In this document: positions 15,265 through 22,637 of the stretch, in pieces | How positions within the stretch are numbered: the first letter of the stretch is position 1 | How the letters are laid out: every line of letters begins with the position of its first letter | Assembly (NCBI GenBank): GCA_045601345.1 | Contig: JAZRZL010000048.1 | Location: 1-22,784 of the forward strand | Direction of reading: 5' to 3' | Origin: SVMC01 sp045601345 | GTDB taxonomy: Bacteria; Bacillota; Clostridia; Oscillospirales; Oscillospiraceae | Length of the DNA stretch: 22,784 bases | The notes under the pieces: model-generated | Told to the model about the DNA's origin: nothing | Seen by the model: only the letters and a program-made list of their open reading frames with translations | The model's database searches: none | Program-made: the position numbers and the translations under genes

Positions 15265-16296
15265 TCACTTCCACAAAAACGGCGGATAGGCATCCAGATC
15301 ATCCCGCAGATATCGCGCCAGAAGGAGCGCCTGCACATAGGGAACAAGACCCCATGGCAGCTTTTCCTTCAGGAACGGGTGCGTGATCTGGGTCTGCTTT
15401 TTCTGCTGCCAATGCTGGAGGAAGGTTCGTCTTCCTGCATCCGTCAGGAGTACGGCACCGTTTTCTTGGACTTCAAAATCTTTTTCCGAAAGGATTCGAT
15501 CATTAATCAGCGTCAGGACGAAGCGATCTGCAAAGCAGGGGCGCAGCTCCTCCAGAAGGTCTTGGGCAAGGGAGGTTCTTCCGGGGCGGTCGCGGTGCAG
15601 GAAGCCCACGTAGGCATCCAATCCCACGGCCTCCAGCGCAGAGGCGCAGTCATTGCCGAGCAGCGTATAGGCAAAGGACAGTAGGGCATTGACCTTGTCA
15701 ATGGGCGGGCGGCGATTACGGCCATGGAAGAAAAATTGTTCCTTATTGCGCAGGATCATGTCATCGAACACGCTGAAATAGGCCGATGCGGCTACGCCCT
15801 CCAATCCACGCAGGGAATCCAGAGAGATTTCCTCAGAAATATCGGGCAGGAGTGCCTGAAGCTGGATGGAAGCGGAAGAAAATTTGGCCTCGTCAATGCG
15901 CATGGCATGGTCGCGGCGGGTACGTTCCATGCTCCAGCGGGCATTATAGACCTTGCCGAAGATGAAGCTCCGAGCAATCCGGCAGCTCCATGCGGGATCA
16001 TCAGCAGCGCGGTATTGCATCCGCCGCAGGAGAACATTGCCGTGGCTTTCGCCGCAGGCTCTGGCAAGGAATCTCCCTGTAGGGGTGCAGAAGGACAGGC
16101 CAATATTTCGCTTGGCACACGCGCCCATCAGAGCAGGGGATGCTCCGGCATAGGAAAACATGATAATGGATTCCAGTGTGTGCAAGGGAAAGCGTCCGGC
16201 AACCACCTCACCCTTTTTGACAACGATGTTTTCGCCATCCCGTGTGGCGTAGGCATCCTCGGAGGTGATGAAGAGGGTGTTGTAAAGATGTCTCAT
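15265..16296 (-). CDS. cas1: CRISPR integrase Cas1 (type I-C)
   Basis: Metal-dependent integrase that inserts new spacers at the leader end, 343 residues. The catalytic residues are visible: Glu166 in SLRGLEGVAA, His234 in VGFLHRDRPGR, and Asp246 in LAQDLLEELRP. The N-terminal beta domain begins MRHLYNTLFITSED. The start at 16296 has GGGAGG 8 bases upstream and overlaps the cas4 stop by 4 bp (ATGA). An upstream extension inside cas4 is rejected. The protein appears intact, so the short array is not explained by a broken integrase. Confidence 0.96.
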   Translation of the reverse strand: MRHLYNTLFITSEDAYATRDGENIVVKKGEVVAGRFPLHTLESIIMFSYAGASPALMGACAKRNIGLSFCTPTGRFLARACGESHGNVLLRRMQYRAADDPAWSCRIARSFIFGKVYNARWSMERTRRDHAMRIDEAKFSSASIQLQALLPDISEEISLDSLRGLEGVAASAYFSVFDDMILRNKEQFFFHGRNRRPPIDKVNALLSFAYTLLGNDCASALEAVGLDAYVGFLHRDRPGRTSLAQDLLEELRPCFADRFVLTLINDRILSEKDFEVQENGAVLLTDAGRRTFLQHWQQKKQTQITHPFLKEKLPWGLVPYVQALLLARYLRDDLDAYPPFLWK

Positions 16297-16958
16297 GGCT
16301 GATCCTCCCATGCAGCGCGAAGGTATTTGCCCACATCCTGATGCTTCATCAGGGCGGGAAGGCACAGCTCCTTGAGAGAGCAGGCGGCACAGCCCTTTGA
16401 GGGCTTGACCTTGGGGGTGCTGCCCCGGCGATAAAGCTCATGCATTTGGGTAAGGAGGGATGTGACCTCCTCCCGAAGCGCCGGAGAGAATTCCACACGC
16501 TGACGGCGGCGGGTCTCGCCATAGAAAAGAGCACCTTCGGGGATGTCACACAGAAGCATTTCCTCCAAACACATGGCCTGTGCACAGAGCTGGAGCATAT
16601 CCGCATTCCCGTCCTTGGGCGCACCGCGCTTGTACTCCACGGGATAGGGATGCCATGTCCCCTCGCGTCCGGCAAGGGGAACCCCATCGGGAGAGCGGCG
16701 GAATTCCACCACATCGCATTGCCCTGAAATGCCCAGCTTCCGGGAGCGTAGATAGATCCCACGTACCGTTAGAATATCCCCGCGAAGCTCGGAGAAACCA
16801 ACATCGTGCGCATTTTTGTGCATCAGCTCCCCATCCGTGGTACGAAAATTCTCCGCCCACTGCTGCTCTATGTGAATCAGTCCCCATTGCCGCCGACAAA
16901 AGGCAAAATGCTGTATCCCCGAAAGCTGAAGCAGCTCGTCATCCTCATACAGCTTCAT
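16293..16958 (-). CDS. cas4: CRISPR adaptation nuclease Cas4 (type I-C)
   Basis: RecB-like iron-sulfur nuclease that trims prespacers and selects the PAM during adaptation, 221 residues. Four cluster cysteines are present (Cys21 in FAFCRRQW; Cys190, Cys193 and Cys199 in KGCAACSLKELC). The nuclease motif residues are His47, Asp82 (GQCDVV), Glu108 and Lys110 (PVEYKRG). The ATG shares one base with the TAA stop of cas7 (TAATG), and the gene overlaps cas1 by 4 bp. Confidence 0.95.
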   Translation of the reverse strand: MKLYEDDELLQLSGIQHFAFCRRQWGLIHIEQQWAENFRTTDGELMHKNAHDVGFSELRGDILTVRGIYLRSRKLGISGQCDVVEFRRSPDGVPLAGREGTWHPYPVEYKRGAPKDGNADMLQLCAQAMCLEEMLLCDIPEGALFYGETRRRQRVEFSPALREEVTSLLTQMHELYRRGSTPKVKPSKGCAACSLKELCLPALMKHQDVGKYLRAAWEDQP

Positions 16959-17848
16959 TACATCCGTCTACAGGTCACTCCGGCGGGCAGAGCAGCCTCG
17001 TTAACCGTTACCTGATAATCGGAATATGCACGGGGAACGGTAACACCTTCGTTCTTCTTAACAGTTACCAGTTCAAAGAGCTTATGCGCCGGAGCGTTGC
17101 CAAGCTCAGAATCATGCTTAAAGATGATCAGTTCACGAACTGCCATCTTGCCGCGGGCTGCGGAGTGATCCATCTCAAACATATTGAGAATGGCCTGCCA
17201 CAGCAACTCCAGGTCTTCTTCGGAGAATCCTGTCGTTTTCCGTGCTAAATTGGCAGAAATATAGCCCTCAACTCGGTACAAACCATAGGGAACAATATAT
17301 TTTCTGCCCATTTCTGTCCCCTTATTTTCGGCATCGGCCTCCGTGGTAATGGCAACACGGGTGATCGTCACCTCCTGTGGCACAATGGGGTCAATGCTTC
17401 TTGCAAATCCGAGCTGCACAGGGCCGCGAACCTGACCGCAATTCAGAGCACCCTTCACAAAGGTAGTCATAACCGCACCGAAAGCACGAATATCAAAGAA
17501 TTTCTGGCACATATAGTCACGAAGCTTACGATCCAGCTCGGGGTCTTTTTTCTTCATATCCTTGAGTGCCTTTTCCTCTGGGGCAACATTTGCTGCTTTG
17601 CAAGCTTCTGCGTCGGAGCGATTTAGGGGAACGCCATCCTTGATATAAATGCCGTAGCCTTCCTCGCCTTCCTTCACTGCTTCCACATAGTTGCGGATTT
17701 TGCGCTTCAAGCACACATCAGTCACAATACCCAAGCCGCTTTCCGCATCCAAACGGGGCATATTGCCTGCATCGGGATCACCATTGGGATTGCCATTCTC
17801 CACATCGAACAGCACAACAAATTCATAACGATTCTTGATAGCTTCCAT
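16958..17848 (-). CDS. cas7: Cascade backbone subunit Cas7c (Csd2)
   Basis: Repeated backbone subunit that coats the crRNA spacer and flips out every sixth base, 296 residues, typical of Csd2. It begins with the RRM-type strand NRYEFVVLFDVENGNPNGDPDAGNMPR, the NPNGDPD motif being diagnostic for the family. Other Cas7 segments are VKGALNCGQVRGPVQL and ITRVAITTEADAENKGTEMGRKYIVPYGLYR. AAGGAG lies 7 bases before the ATG and overlaps the cas8c stop. It is fourth in the operon. Confidence 0.96.
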   Translation of the reverse strand: MEAIKNRYEFVVLFDVENGNPNGDPDAGNMPRLDAESGLGIVTDVCLKRKIRNYVEAVKEGEEGYGIYIKDGVPLNRSDAEACKAANVAPEEKALKDMKKKDPELDRKLRDYMCQKFFDIRAFGAVMTTFVKGALNCGQVRGPVQLGFARSIDPIVPQEVTITRVAITTEADAENKGTEMGRKYIVPYGLYRVEGYISANLARKTTGFSEEDLELLWQAILNMFEMDHSAARGKMAVRELIIFKHDSELGNAPAHKLFELVTVKKNEGVTVPRAYSDYQVTVNEAALPAGVTCRRM

Positions 17849-17850
17849 TT

Positions 17851-18249
17851 TTATTCTCCTTTCTTCGTAAAACGCTTCTGTGTTTGATGATAGTAGCCAA
17901 GTTGGAATGCACCCTGCTCTGGCAATATCATGCGGGCAGGGAATCCTTCTTCCAATTTTCCCATGAGTTCGGACAGTTGACTATCCAGATAAATTCGCTG
18001 TCCCTGCTCAAGCTTACGTAAATGCTTCTGTGCCAAATTGATCAGGTTGGGGAAAATCGCTGCCGGTGTCGCTGATGCGGATGTAAAGTACTTATCGCGG
18101 ATGGTTGCGTTTATGCCCGGGAGAGCCGTTTCCTGAATTTGTTCCAGCAGAGAAAACATTCTTCCAAGCACATAGGGAGTATTGTTCGATGTTTCATTTA
18201 ATGCCACAGTCAAAACCTCCTCCGGGCATTTCTCTGTTTTGTTTTTCAT
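17851..18249 (-). CDS. cas11c: Probable Cas11c small subunit from internal start in cas8c
   Basis: In type I-C systems the small subunit Cas11c is made from an internal ribosome site within the 3' end of cas8c (established for I-C and some other subtypes). Here an in-frame ATG at 18249 (Met455 of Cas8c, followed by KNKTEKCPEE) has AAGG 8 bases upstream and would give a 132-residue helical protein, near the expected size. Met449 is a second candidate without a visible ribosome site. The start is inferred, not proven. Confidence 0.6.
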   Translation of the reverse strand: MKNKTEKCPEEVLTVALNETSNNTPYVLGRMFSLLEQIQETALPGINATIRDKYFTSASATPAAIFPNLINLAQKHLRKLEQGQRIYLDSQLSELMGKLEEGFPARMILPEQGAFQLGYYHQTQKRFTKKGE

Positions 18250-19611
18250 ATAATAAGCCTTAATCATTGCGGCTTTTGCGTAAGAAATATCATGCTCCGC
18301 ACGAATGCGCAGTGTAATAGCGTTGATGAGCGTTGCCGGGTAACGTGTACCGCACAGAATTGCACGCAGCATTTCACCGCTGAGCTGAGGTGATGGTGAT
18401 TTGTCTCTGGAATTCTGGTTGACCGTTTCTTTCATGAGTTTCCATAACGGCAGAAGCTCATATCGTTCAAATGAGGGCTTTTGAATTGTCAGTCGGAAAT
18501 AATGTTCATTCAAATTCTCCATCATTTTGCCAAAGGTGTTCTGAAGGAAAAAACGAACAGAAAGGCGCGCCGCATTGGGAGAAATTCCAAGAACAAAGAA
18601 TTGCATATTGGGTGAGAGCATGGTTTCGTTCCATTCGGCCAGTTCTCCATGAGATAGCTTATCAAGTACAGACCGAATCGTACTTTGATCTTCTGCCTCA
18701 CCGCCGGATAGTACGCCCATAACAGCCTCCTGATAAGCTTCCTCACCGCTTTGCGGCCAACACAAAAGCATGGTGTCACCCATGGTAGTGCGGTGCTCAT
18801 AATCGGAAATCAGATAATTCAGCGCTGTCGTATAGGCAAACGCCGCATAGCTGCCAATCGGCGCATTAATATTTTGCTTGCGGTCATAAGACTCGAATGC
18901 TTTTTCATTAAAGGAAACCAGAGCTGCACCGCTGGACTGTGCTCCGGGAACACCCTTAATTGCGGGATGTATCGCTTGCGGAATTGCTGGTTCGCCGGTA
19001 ATCAGGCAGCGCATTGGTGATCCTTCCTTTTCTGTATCATAGTGCCGCTGCCATGCGCCGCGAACAGCGCTATCCTCGGTGACAGATTCGCCGTCATACC
19101 AGAAAATCAGATTGGAGCCGTCCGTGATTTTTTCCCAGTACTCCGCCACTTCCGAATCCTGCTGTGCCTCTTCTGGCTGCCAAATCTCAAAGAAACGGCA
19201 AAGAGCTTCCGCAGCGGGAGAAGAAACATCAGCTAAGACGGTTTTATGAAGAGACTGGCAGGCTTCAAAACATTCAATTGCGCGTTTTTTTGCTTTTTCC
19301 CGTTTCTTTTCATCTGCTTCAAGTTCTGCACTTGGGTCAATACCAAGGATGTATTTTGCGTTGTCACACAGGAAATTGGCACTCACATTTACAGAACGCT
19401 TCACCGGCTTGGGAACCAGCATTTTTCTCGGCACCCATTTTGTTTTCTTCTTATCCTGCACCTCATCCAAAAGGGGATAAATACCGTCAATGGTACCATC
19501 ATCATTCAGTTCTATTGCATAGCTGACTTTTTCAATACTCCATCCGGGTCTACCGACCTTTCCAAGGTCGGCAAGATGCTCATAATAGGAGGTCAATGCT
19601 TGCAGAATCAT
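17851..19611 (-). CDS. cas8c: Cascade large subunit Cas8c (Csd1)
   Basis: PAM-recognising large subunit of the I-C effector, 586 residues, in the normal range for Csd1. It starts MILQALTSYYEHLADLGKVG and has the family block VSANFLCDNAKYILGID (~75-91), the RCLITGE motif, the NYLISD-type segment and a helical C-terminal domain. It overlaps cas5 by 4 bp (ATGA), with AAGGAGG 7 bases before its ATG. The last ~130 codons probably also encode the small subunit Cas11c from an internal start (see separate entry). No frameshift or missing segment was seen. Confidence 0.95.
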   Translation of the reverse strand: MILQALTSYYEHLADLGKVGRPGWSIEKVSYAIELNDDGTIDGIYPLLDEVQDKKKTKWVPRKMLVPKPVKRSVNVSANFLCDNAKYILGIDPSAELEADEKKREKAKKRAIECFEACQSLHKTVLADVSSPAAEALCRFFEIWQPEEAQQDSEVAEYWEKITDGSNLIFWYDGESVTEDSAVRGAWQRHYDTEKEGSPMRCLITGEPAIPQAIHPAIKGVPGAQSSGAALVSFNEKAFESYDRKQNINAPIGSYAAFAYTTALNYLISDYEHRTTMGDTMLLCWPQSGEEAYQEAVMGVLSGGEAEDQSTIRSVLDKLSHGELAEWNETMLSPNMQFFVLGISPNAARLSVRFFLQNTFGKMMENLNEHYFRLTIQKPSFERYELLPLWKLMKETVNQNSRDKSPSPQLSGEMLRAILCGTRYPATLINAITLRIRAEHDISYAKAAMIKAYYMKNKTEKCPEEVLTVALNETSNNTPYVLGRMFSLLEQIQETALPGINATIRDKYFTSASATPAAIFPNLINLAQKHLRKLEQGQRIYLDSQLSELMGKLEEGFPARMILPEQGAFQLGYYHQTQKRFTKKGE

Positions 19612-20264
19612 CGAAGTACCTCCTTGCTGTCTGGTGCAGGAACATGAACTACACCGTTTTCCAACCGTGCATGGAAGAACATGGGCATAATGTTCGTTGT
19701 GTCCGAGTAGTCCATATCATAGAGCATAAAACCGAGATCGCGGGTTTCCGGGATAGTTGGAACAGTTGTGCTTGGCCATTCCCGGAACTGTGCGGGAAAC
19801 TCCCTAGTACCGAAACATGGCTGATGATAACACTGACCCTTTGACAAACGGCGGCGCATCATTTCGCAGAATTTGCCGGGGTTGTCCGAGGGAGAAGCCT
19901 TGTCGGTCATCTCAAAATGTGCCTCTACAACATAATGTACATCTCGGAGCACCATTGCCGCACGTTGCTGAATATCCGCAGACGTATAGATTCCAAGCTC
20001 ACCCTTGCCTCGCTGCATTACCGTTTTGACATTTGAGGCAGATATTTTACTTTTTACCTCATTGCGGCGAATATTTGTAAATTGGATTGGCGAAAGAACA
20101 TAGATTTTATCTATGACCCATCGCAACCCTGAATGCCAGAAAATTGCTTCCAGCATTCCCCGTGCGGCGGATGGTGTCAAAACTTCATAGCTGACGCGTT
20201 CCACCTTCATCTCTGGGCGCGTAATGCAGGCATTTGACCCCCAAAACTCAACCCTTACAGCCAT
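19608..20264 (-). CDS. cas5: pre-crRNA processing Cascade subunit Cas5c (Cas5d)
   Basis: In type I-C, which lacks Cas6, this subunit cuts the repeat RNA at the stem base and keeps the 11-nt 5' handle. The 218 residues have the Cas5 start VRVEFWGSNACITRPEMKVE, the LTPSAARGMLEAIFW helix and the GKF-RRR-KGQC block. Aligned by eye to Bacillus halodurans Cas5d (catalytic Tyr46, Lys116, His117), the equivalents here are Phe42, Lys131 and Phe132. Only the lysine is kept, so this belongs to a branch with a different active site. AAGGGGG lies ahead of the ATG, 15 bases after the cas3 stop. Confidence 0.94.
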   Translation of the reverse strand: MAVRVEFWGSNACITRPEMKVERVSYEVLTPSAARGMLEAIFWHSGLRWVIDKIYVLSPIQFTNIRRNEVKSKISASNVKTVMQRGKGELGIYTSADIQQRAAMVLRDVHYVVEAHFEMTDKASPSDNPGKFCEMMRRRLSKGQCYHQPCFGTREFPAQFREWPSTTVPTIPETRDLGFMLYDMDYSDTTNIMPMFFHARLENGVVHVPAPDSKEVLR

Positions 20265-20279
20265 ATGGATTTCCCCCTT

Positions 20280-22412
20280 TCAAATAATCCATGCCTGCCC
20301 AGAATCCACATCCATGGTCAGGCCTGTTGTCTCCTGATAATAATCCAGTCGTGTCAAAATGGCATCGCCGGAGGGCAAAACCTCCAGTGCGCCGGATTTC
20401 TTCAATGCAGAAAAATGATCTGGATAGACAGATACGCCGTACTGCCCGAGTTTGCGAAACAGATTGCGGGAAAGCTCGCCTCGGCGCAGCTTTTCAATTA
20501 ACTCTGCACCCTCACCATCGGGAATATAAACGGTGCTGGTTGGAGATTCAATCAATTGAAATTGCTCTGCAATCTGCTTAAAGGGATACAGACAACCCAC
20601 AATACCCCTTTCAATTGCAAGTAGGATACCCTTCCTGTCCAAAGCATCTGTGCCTTTCAAGGTGCGATAAAAGCGGAAATATCGTTCGATTGCCTCCGGC
20701 ATATCGGGCTGCGGGTATTTCTTCCAGATTCTCTCCGCAGACTTTGCATTTTGCTCGATCATTCGTGGAACTTTTTCCTCTGTTTGGAACACCGTTACAA
20801 CGCTATCCTCCGAAGCAGCCATGCCCTCGCGGTTGCATCGTCCGGCTGTCTGCAAAACAGAGTCCAATCCTGCTTCCTCACGGAACGCACAGGGAAAGTC
20901 CAGGTCAACGCCCGCTTCAATCAAGCTGGTAGAGATGACCCGACATTCCTTGCCGGATTCCAGCCGTTCCCGGATTTCTGTAAACAGAGCCTTGCGGTGT
21001 GCGGGATAGAGCAGCGTGGTCAGGCAATAGCTTCCTTCCTTGGGAAGTCCGGCATAAAGCTCCTGTGCAGTCTTTCGGCGGTTCACCACACAGAGCACCT
21101 GCGGTTGCGCACTCAATTGTTCCGAAATCTCTTCATAACTGCTTTCGATTCGGCGATACGTTACGCGACGAAGCTGCGCAAAAGCTTCCTCTCGCTCTGG
21201 ATATAGCTCGCTGATGCTCAACCCGTAATCTGCAAAATATTTGTCCAGTGCGGGCTGGGTGGCTGTACACAATACGGCTGTTGCCCGATAGTTTTTCACA
21301 AGCTCTGCAATGGCTCTGACACAGGGCATCAGATACGGCAACGGCAACGCCTGTGCCTCGTCAAAAATAATGACGGAATTTGCAATGTTATGAAGCTTTC
21401 GACATTTAGAGGTGCGATTTGCATACAGGGATTCGAAGAACTGAACTGCTGTAGTAATAATGATCGGCATATCGTAATTCTCGGCAGCAAGCATCCGGCG
21501 ATAATCCAAATCATTCTTTTCGTCATAGACAATACCAGAATGGTGCTCAAGAATGTTTCCTTTTCCGAGAATCTTTCCAAAAACATATGCTGTCTGATCA
21601 ATAATTGAAGTATAGGGCACGACATAAATCACGCGATCCATCCCGTTCTCCACCGCATGATGCAGTGCGAAGGAAAGAGATGAGAGCGTTTTCCCTCCAC
21701 CTGTGGGTACCGTCAGGGAGTAAAGACCCGGTTTCTTAATACCTGCCTCTTGACACTCACGCAGAATTTTGCAGCGGATGCGGTTCAGGTCGTTTTTTGG
21801 TGGGAAGAAGCGGCCAGTGTGCTCATCAAGTTTAGCACAAAGTGATGCTATAGCAGCTTTAGAGCCACGAGGCTTCTCCCCCTGCATAAAGCGCTCTGTA
21901 TCCAAATAATCCGCATCCACAAGGCAGGAAAACAGCATCCGCGTGTAAAACTGCTGTGTGAACAGGTCACCGTGATCTACAAATGCTGGCACACCATTTC
22001 GCGGCAATAAGACCTCATTCTTCCACGCCTCGCAGTTGGGGAGATTTTCTCGCTTCAACCGTCCGTGCAATGTAGACATTTCGCGGTTGTCGGTCTTACT
22101 GCCGCCATCTGGAATTCCGGCATGATGTCCCGCAATGACAAAGGATGCCGGAGTCGGATAACCAATGGCCTTCGCACCTGCCGTGGAATGATCTACATGA
22201 CGTGGTAATTCAGGATGTTCAATATGCTCCTGAAATTCATCAGAGTATTTTCCAATATCATGGAGCATCCCAACAAATTCTCCGTCTGCCTCCGCACCAA
22301 ATTTTGATGCAAATCCCTTTGCCAGCTTTGCTGTTTCCTCTAAATGTTCTAATACTGTTTGGGATACCGCACATCCGTTCTCATAGCGGGTGTGCGCAAT
22401 ATAAATTTTCAT
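20280..22412 (-). CDS. cas3: CRISPR helicase-nuclease Cas3 (type I-C)
   Basis: Recruited by target-bound Cascade to unwind and degrade invader DNA. In 710 residues an N-terminal HD nuclease (His51-Asp52 in LHDIGKYS, His75, His96-His97 in AGHHAG) is fused to an SF2 helicase. The helicase has Walker A TVPTGGGKT (~234-242), the DEAQ box (351-354), CTATQ (382-386) and motif VI QTAGRCNREG (521-530). All catalytic residues are present, so interference should work. AAGGA lies ~10 bases before the ATG. First gene of the cas operon, with its own promoter at 22437-22465. Confidence 0.96.
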   Translation of the reverse strand: MKIYIAHTRYENGCAVSQTVLEHLEETAKLAKGFASKFGAEADGEFVGMLHDIGKYSDEFQEHIEHPELPRHVDHSTAGAKAIGYPTPASFVIAGHHAGIPDGGSKTDNREMSTLHGRLKRENLPNCEAWKNEVLLPRNGVPAFVDHGDLFTQQFYTRMLFSCLVDADYLDTERFMQGEKPRGSKAAIASLCAKLDEHTGRFFPPKNDLNRIRCKILRECQEAGIKKPGLYSLTVPTGGGKTLSSLSFALHHAVENGMDRVIYVVPYTSIIDQTAYVFGKILGKGNILEHHSGIVYDEKNDLDYRRMLAAENYDMPIIITTAVQFFESLYANRTSKCRKLHNIANSVIIFDEAQALPLPYLMPCVRAIAELVKNYRATAVLCTATQPALDKYFADYGLSISELYPEREEAFAQLRRVTYRRIESSYEEISEQLSAQPQVLCVVNRRKTAQELYAGLPKEGSYCLTTLLYPAHRKALFTEIRERLESGKECRVISTSLIEAGVDLDFPCAFREEAGLDSVLQTAGRCNREGMAASEDSVVTVFQTEEKVPRMIEQNAKSAERIWKKYPQPDMPEAIERYFRFYRTLKGTDALDRKGILLAIERGIVGCLYPFKQIAEQFQLIESPTSTVYIPDGEGAELIEKLRRGELSRNLFRKLGQYGVSVYPDHFSALKKSGALEVLPSGDAILTRLDYYQETTGLTMDVDSGQAWII

Positions 22413-22436
22413 TTCAGCACATCCTTATCTAAATAA

Positions 22437-22465
22437 AGAATAACATAAATTTCAAATAATGTCAA
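22437..22465 (-). promoter_or_regulatory. Sigma-A promoter of the cas operon
   Basis: On the minus strand a perfect TTGACA (22460-22465) and TATTCT (22437-22442) are 17 bp apart, 25 bases ahead of the cas3 ATG. Transcription should start near 22430. This is the only strong promoter seen for the seven cas genes. The putative Cascade target starts 9 bp upstream of its -35. Confidence 0.85.
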
Positions 22466-22473
22466 CAACATTT

Positions 22474-22510
22474 TTCAGTGTAATATAAATGATAATAAAA
22501 TCTATTATTG
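22474..22510 (+). promoter_or_regulatory. Putative Cascade target (PAM TTC plus partial protospacer) between divergent promoters
   Basis: TTC (22474-22476), the PAM known for I-C, is followed by AGTGTAATATAAATGAT (22477-22493). This matches the 17 nt after the handle of the divergent RNA at 14 positions, with mismatches at 6, 7 and 12. Beyond position 17 the match falls to chance (4 of 17). In type I complexes positions 6, 12 and 18 do not pair, so two of the three mismatches cost nothing. A bound complex would cover the area upstream of the cas -35 and reach the -35 of the RNA's own promoter. Confidence 0.7.
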
Positions 22511-22536
22511 ATTTGTCGTGCATTTACTGGTATAAT
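22508..22536 (+). promoter_or_regulatory. Extended -10 promoter of the crRNA-like RNA
   Basis: TTGATT (22508-22513) and TATAAT (22531-22536) are 17 bp apart, with TGG directly before the -10 (extended -10). The first purine at the right distance is G22543, so the RNA would begin GUCG, the same as the CRISPR repeat. No protein-coding frame follows. Confidence 0.85.
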
Positions 22537-22542
22537 CTTTTT

Positions 22543-22633
22543 GTCGGGGGAACTCCCCCGTGGATTTTCCCCGAGGGTTGAAATAGTGTCTTATAGATGA
22601 TGCGGAGTATTTGCTTCGCATTATCTATATATC
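22543..22633 (+). ncRNA. Putative crRNA-like cas-regulating RNA (CreR/CreA-like)
   Basis: From G22543 the RNA mimics the I-C repeat: GU, an 8-bp stem (22545-22552 with 22566-22573, one G-U), then an 11-nt handle AGGGUUGAAAU (22574-22584) that matches the array handle at 9 of 11. The loop is 13 nt instead of 4. A second fold, CGGGGG/CCCCCG with loop AACU (22545-22550 with 22555-22560), is also repeat-like and is followed by UGGAUU, the first six handle bases. The pseudo-spacer starts at 22585 and matches the cas promoter site. A 16-bp hairpin (22592-22607 with 22614-22629) covers its distal part and may mark the 3' end; there is no U-tract. Known CreA/CreR RNAs guide Cascade to repress toxin or cas promoters. 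No toxin gene fits here, so cas autorepression is the likelier role. The 3' end is a guess. Confidence 0.68.
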
Positions 22634-22637
22634 TTAA

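Noticed and set aside
22413..22507. Possible CreT-type toxin RNA controlled by the crRNA-like RNA.
   Set aside because: The space between cas3 and the RNA promoter holds only the cas promoter and the target site; no small ORF or toxin-like RNA with its own promoter fits.
22592..22629. Hairpin as a normal intrinsic terminator.
   Set aside because: The stem is AT-rich and not followed by a U-tract; listed instead as part of the RNA.
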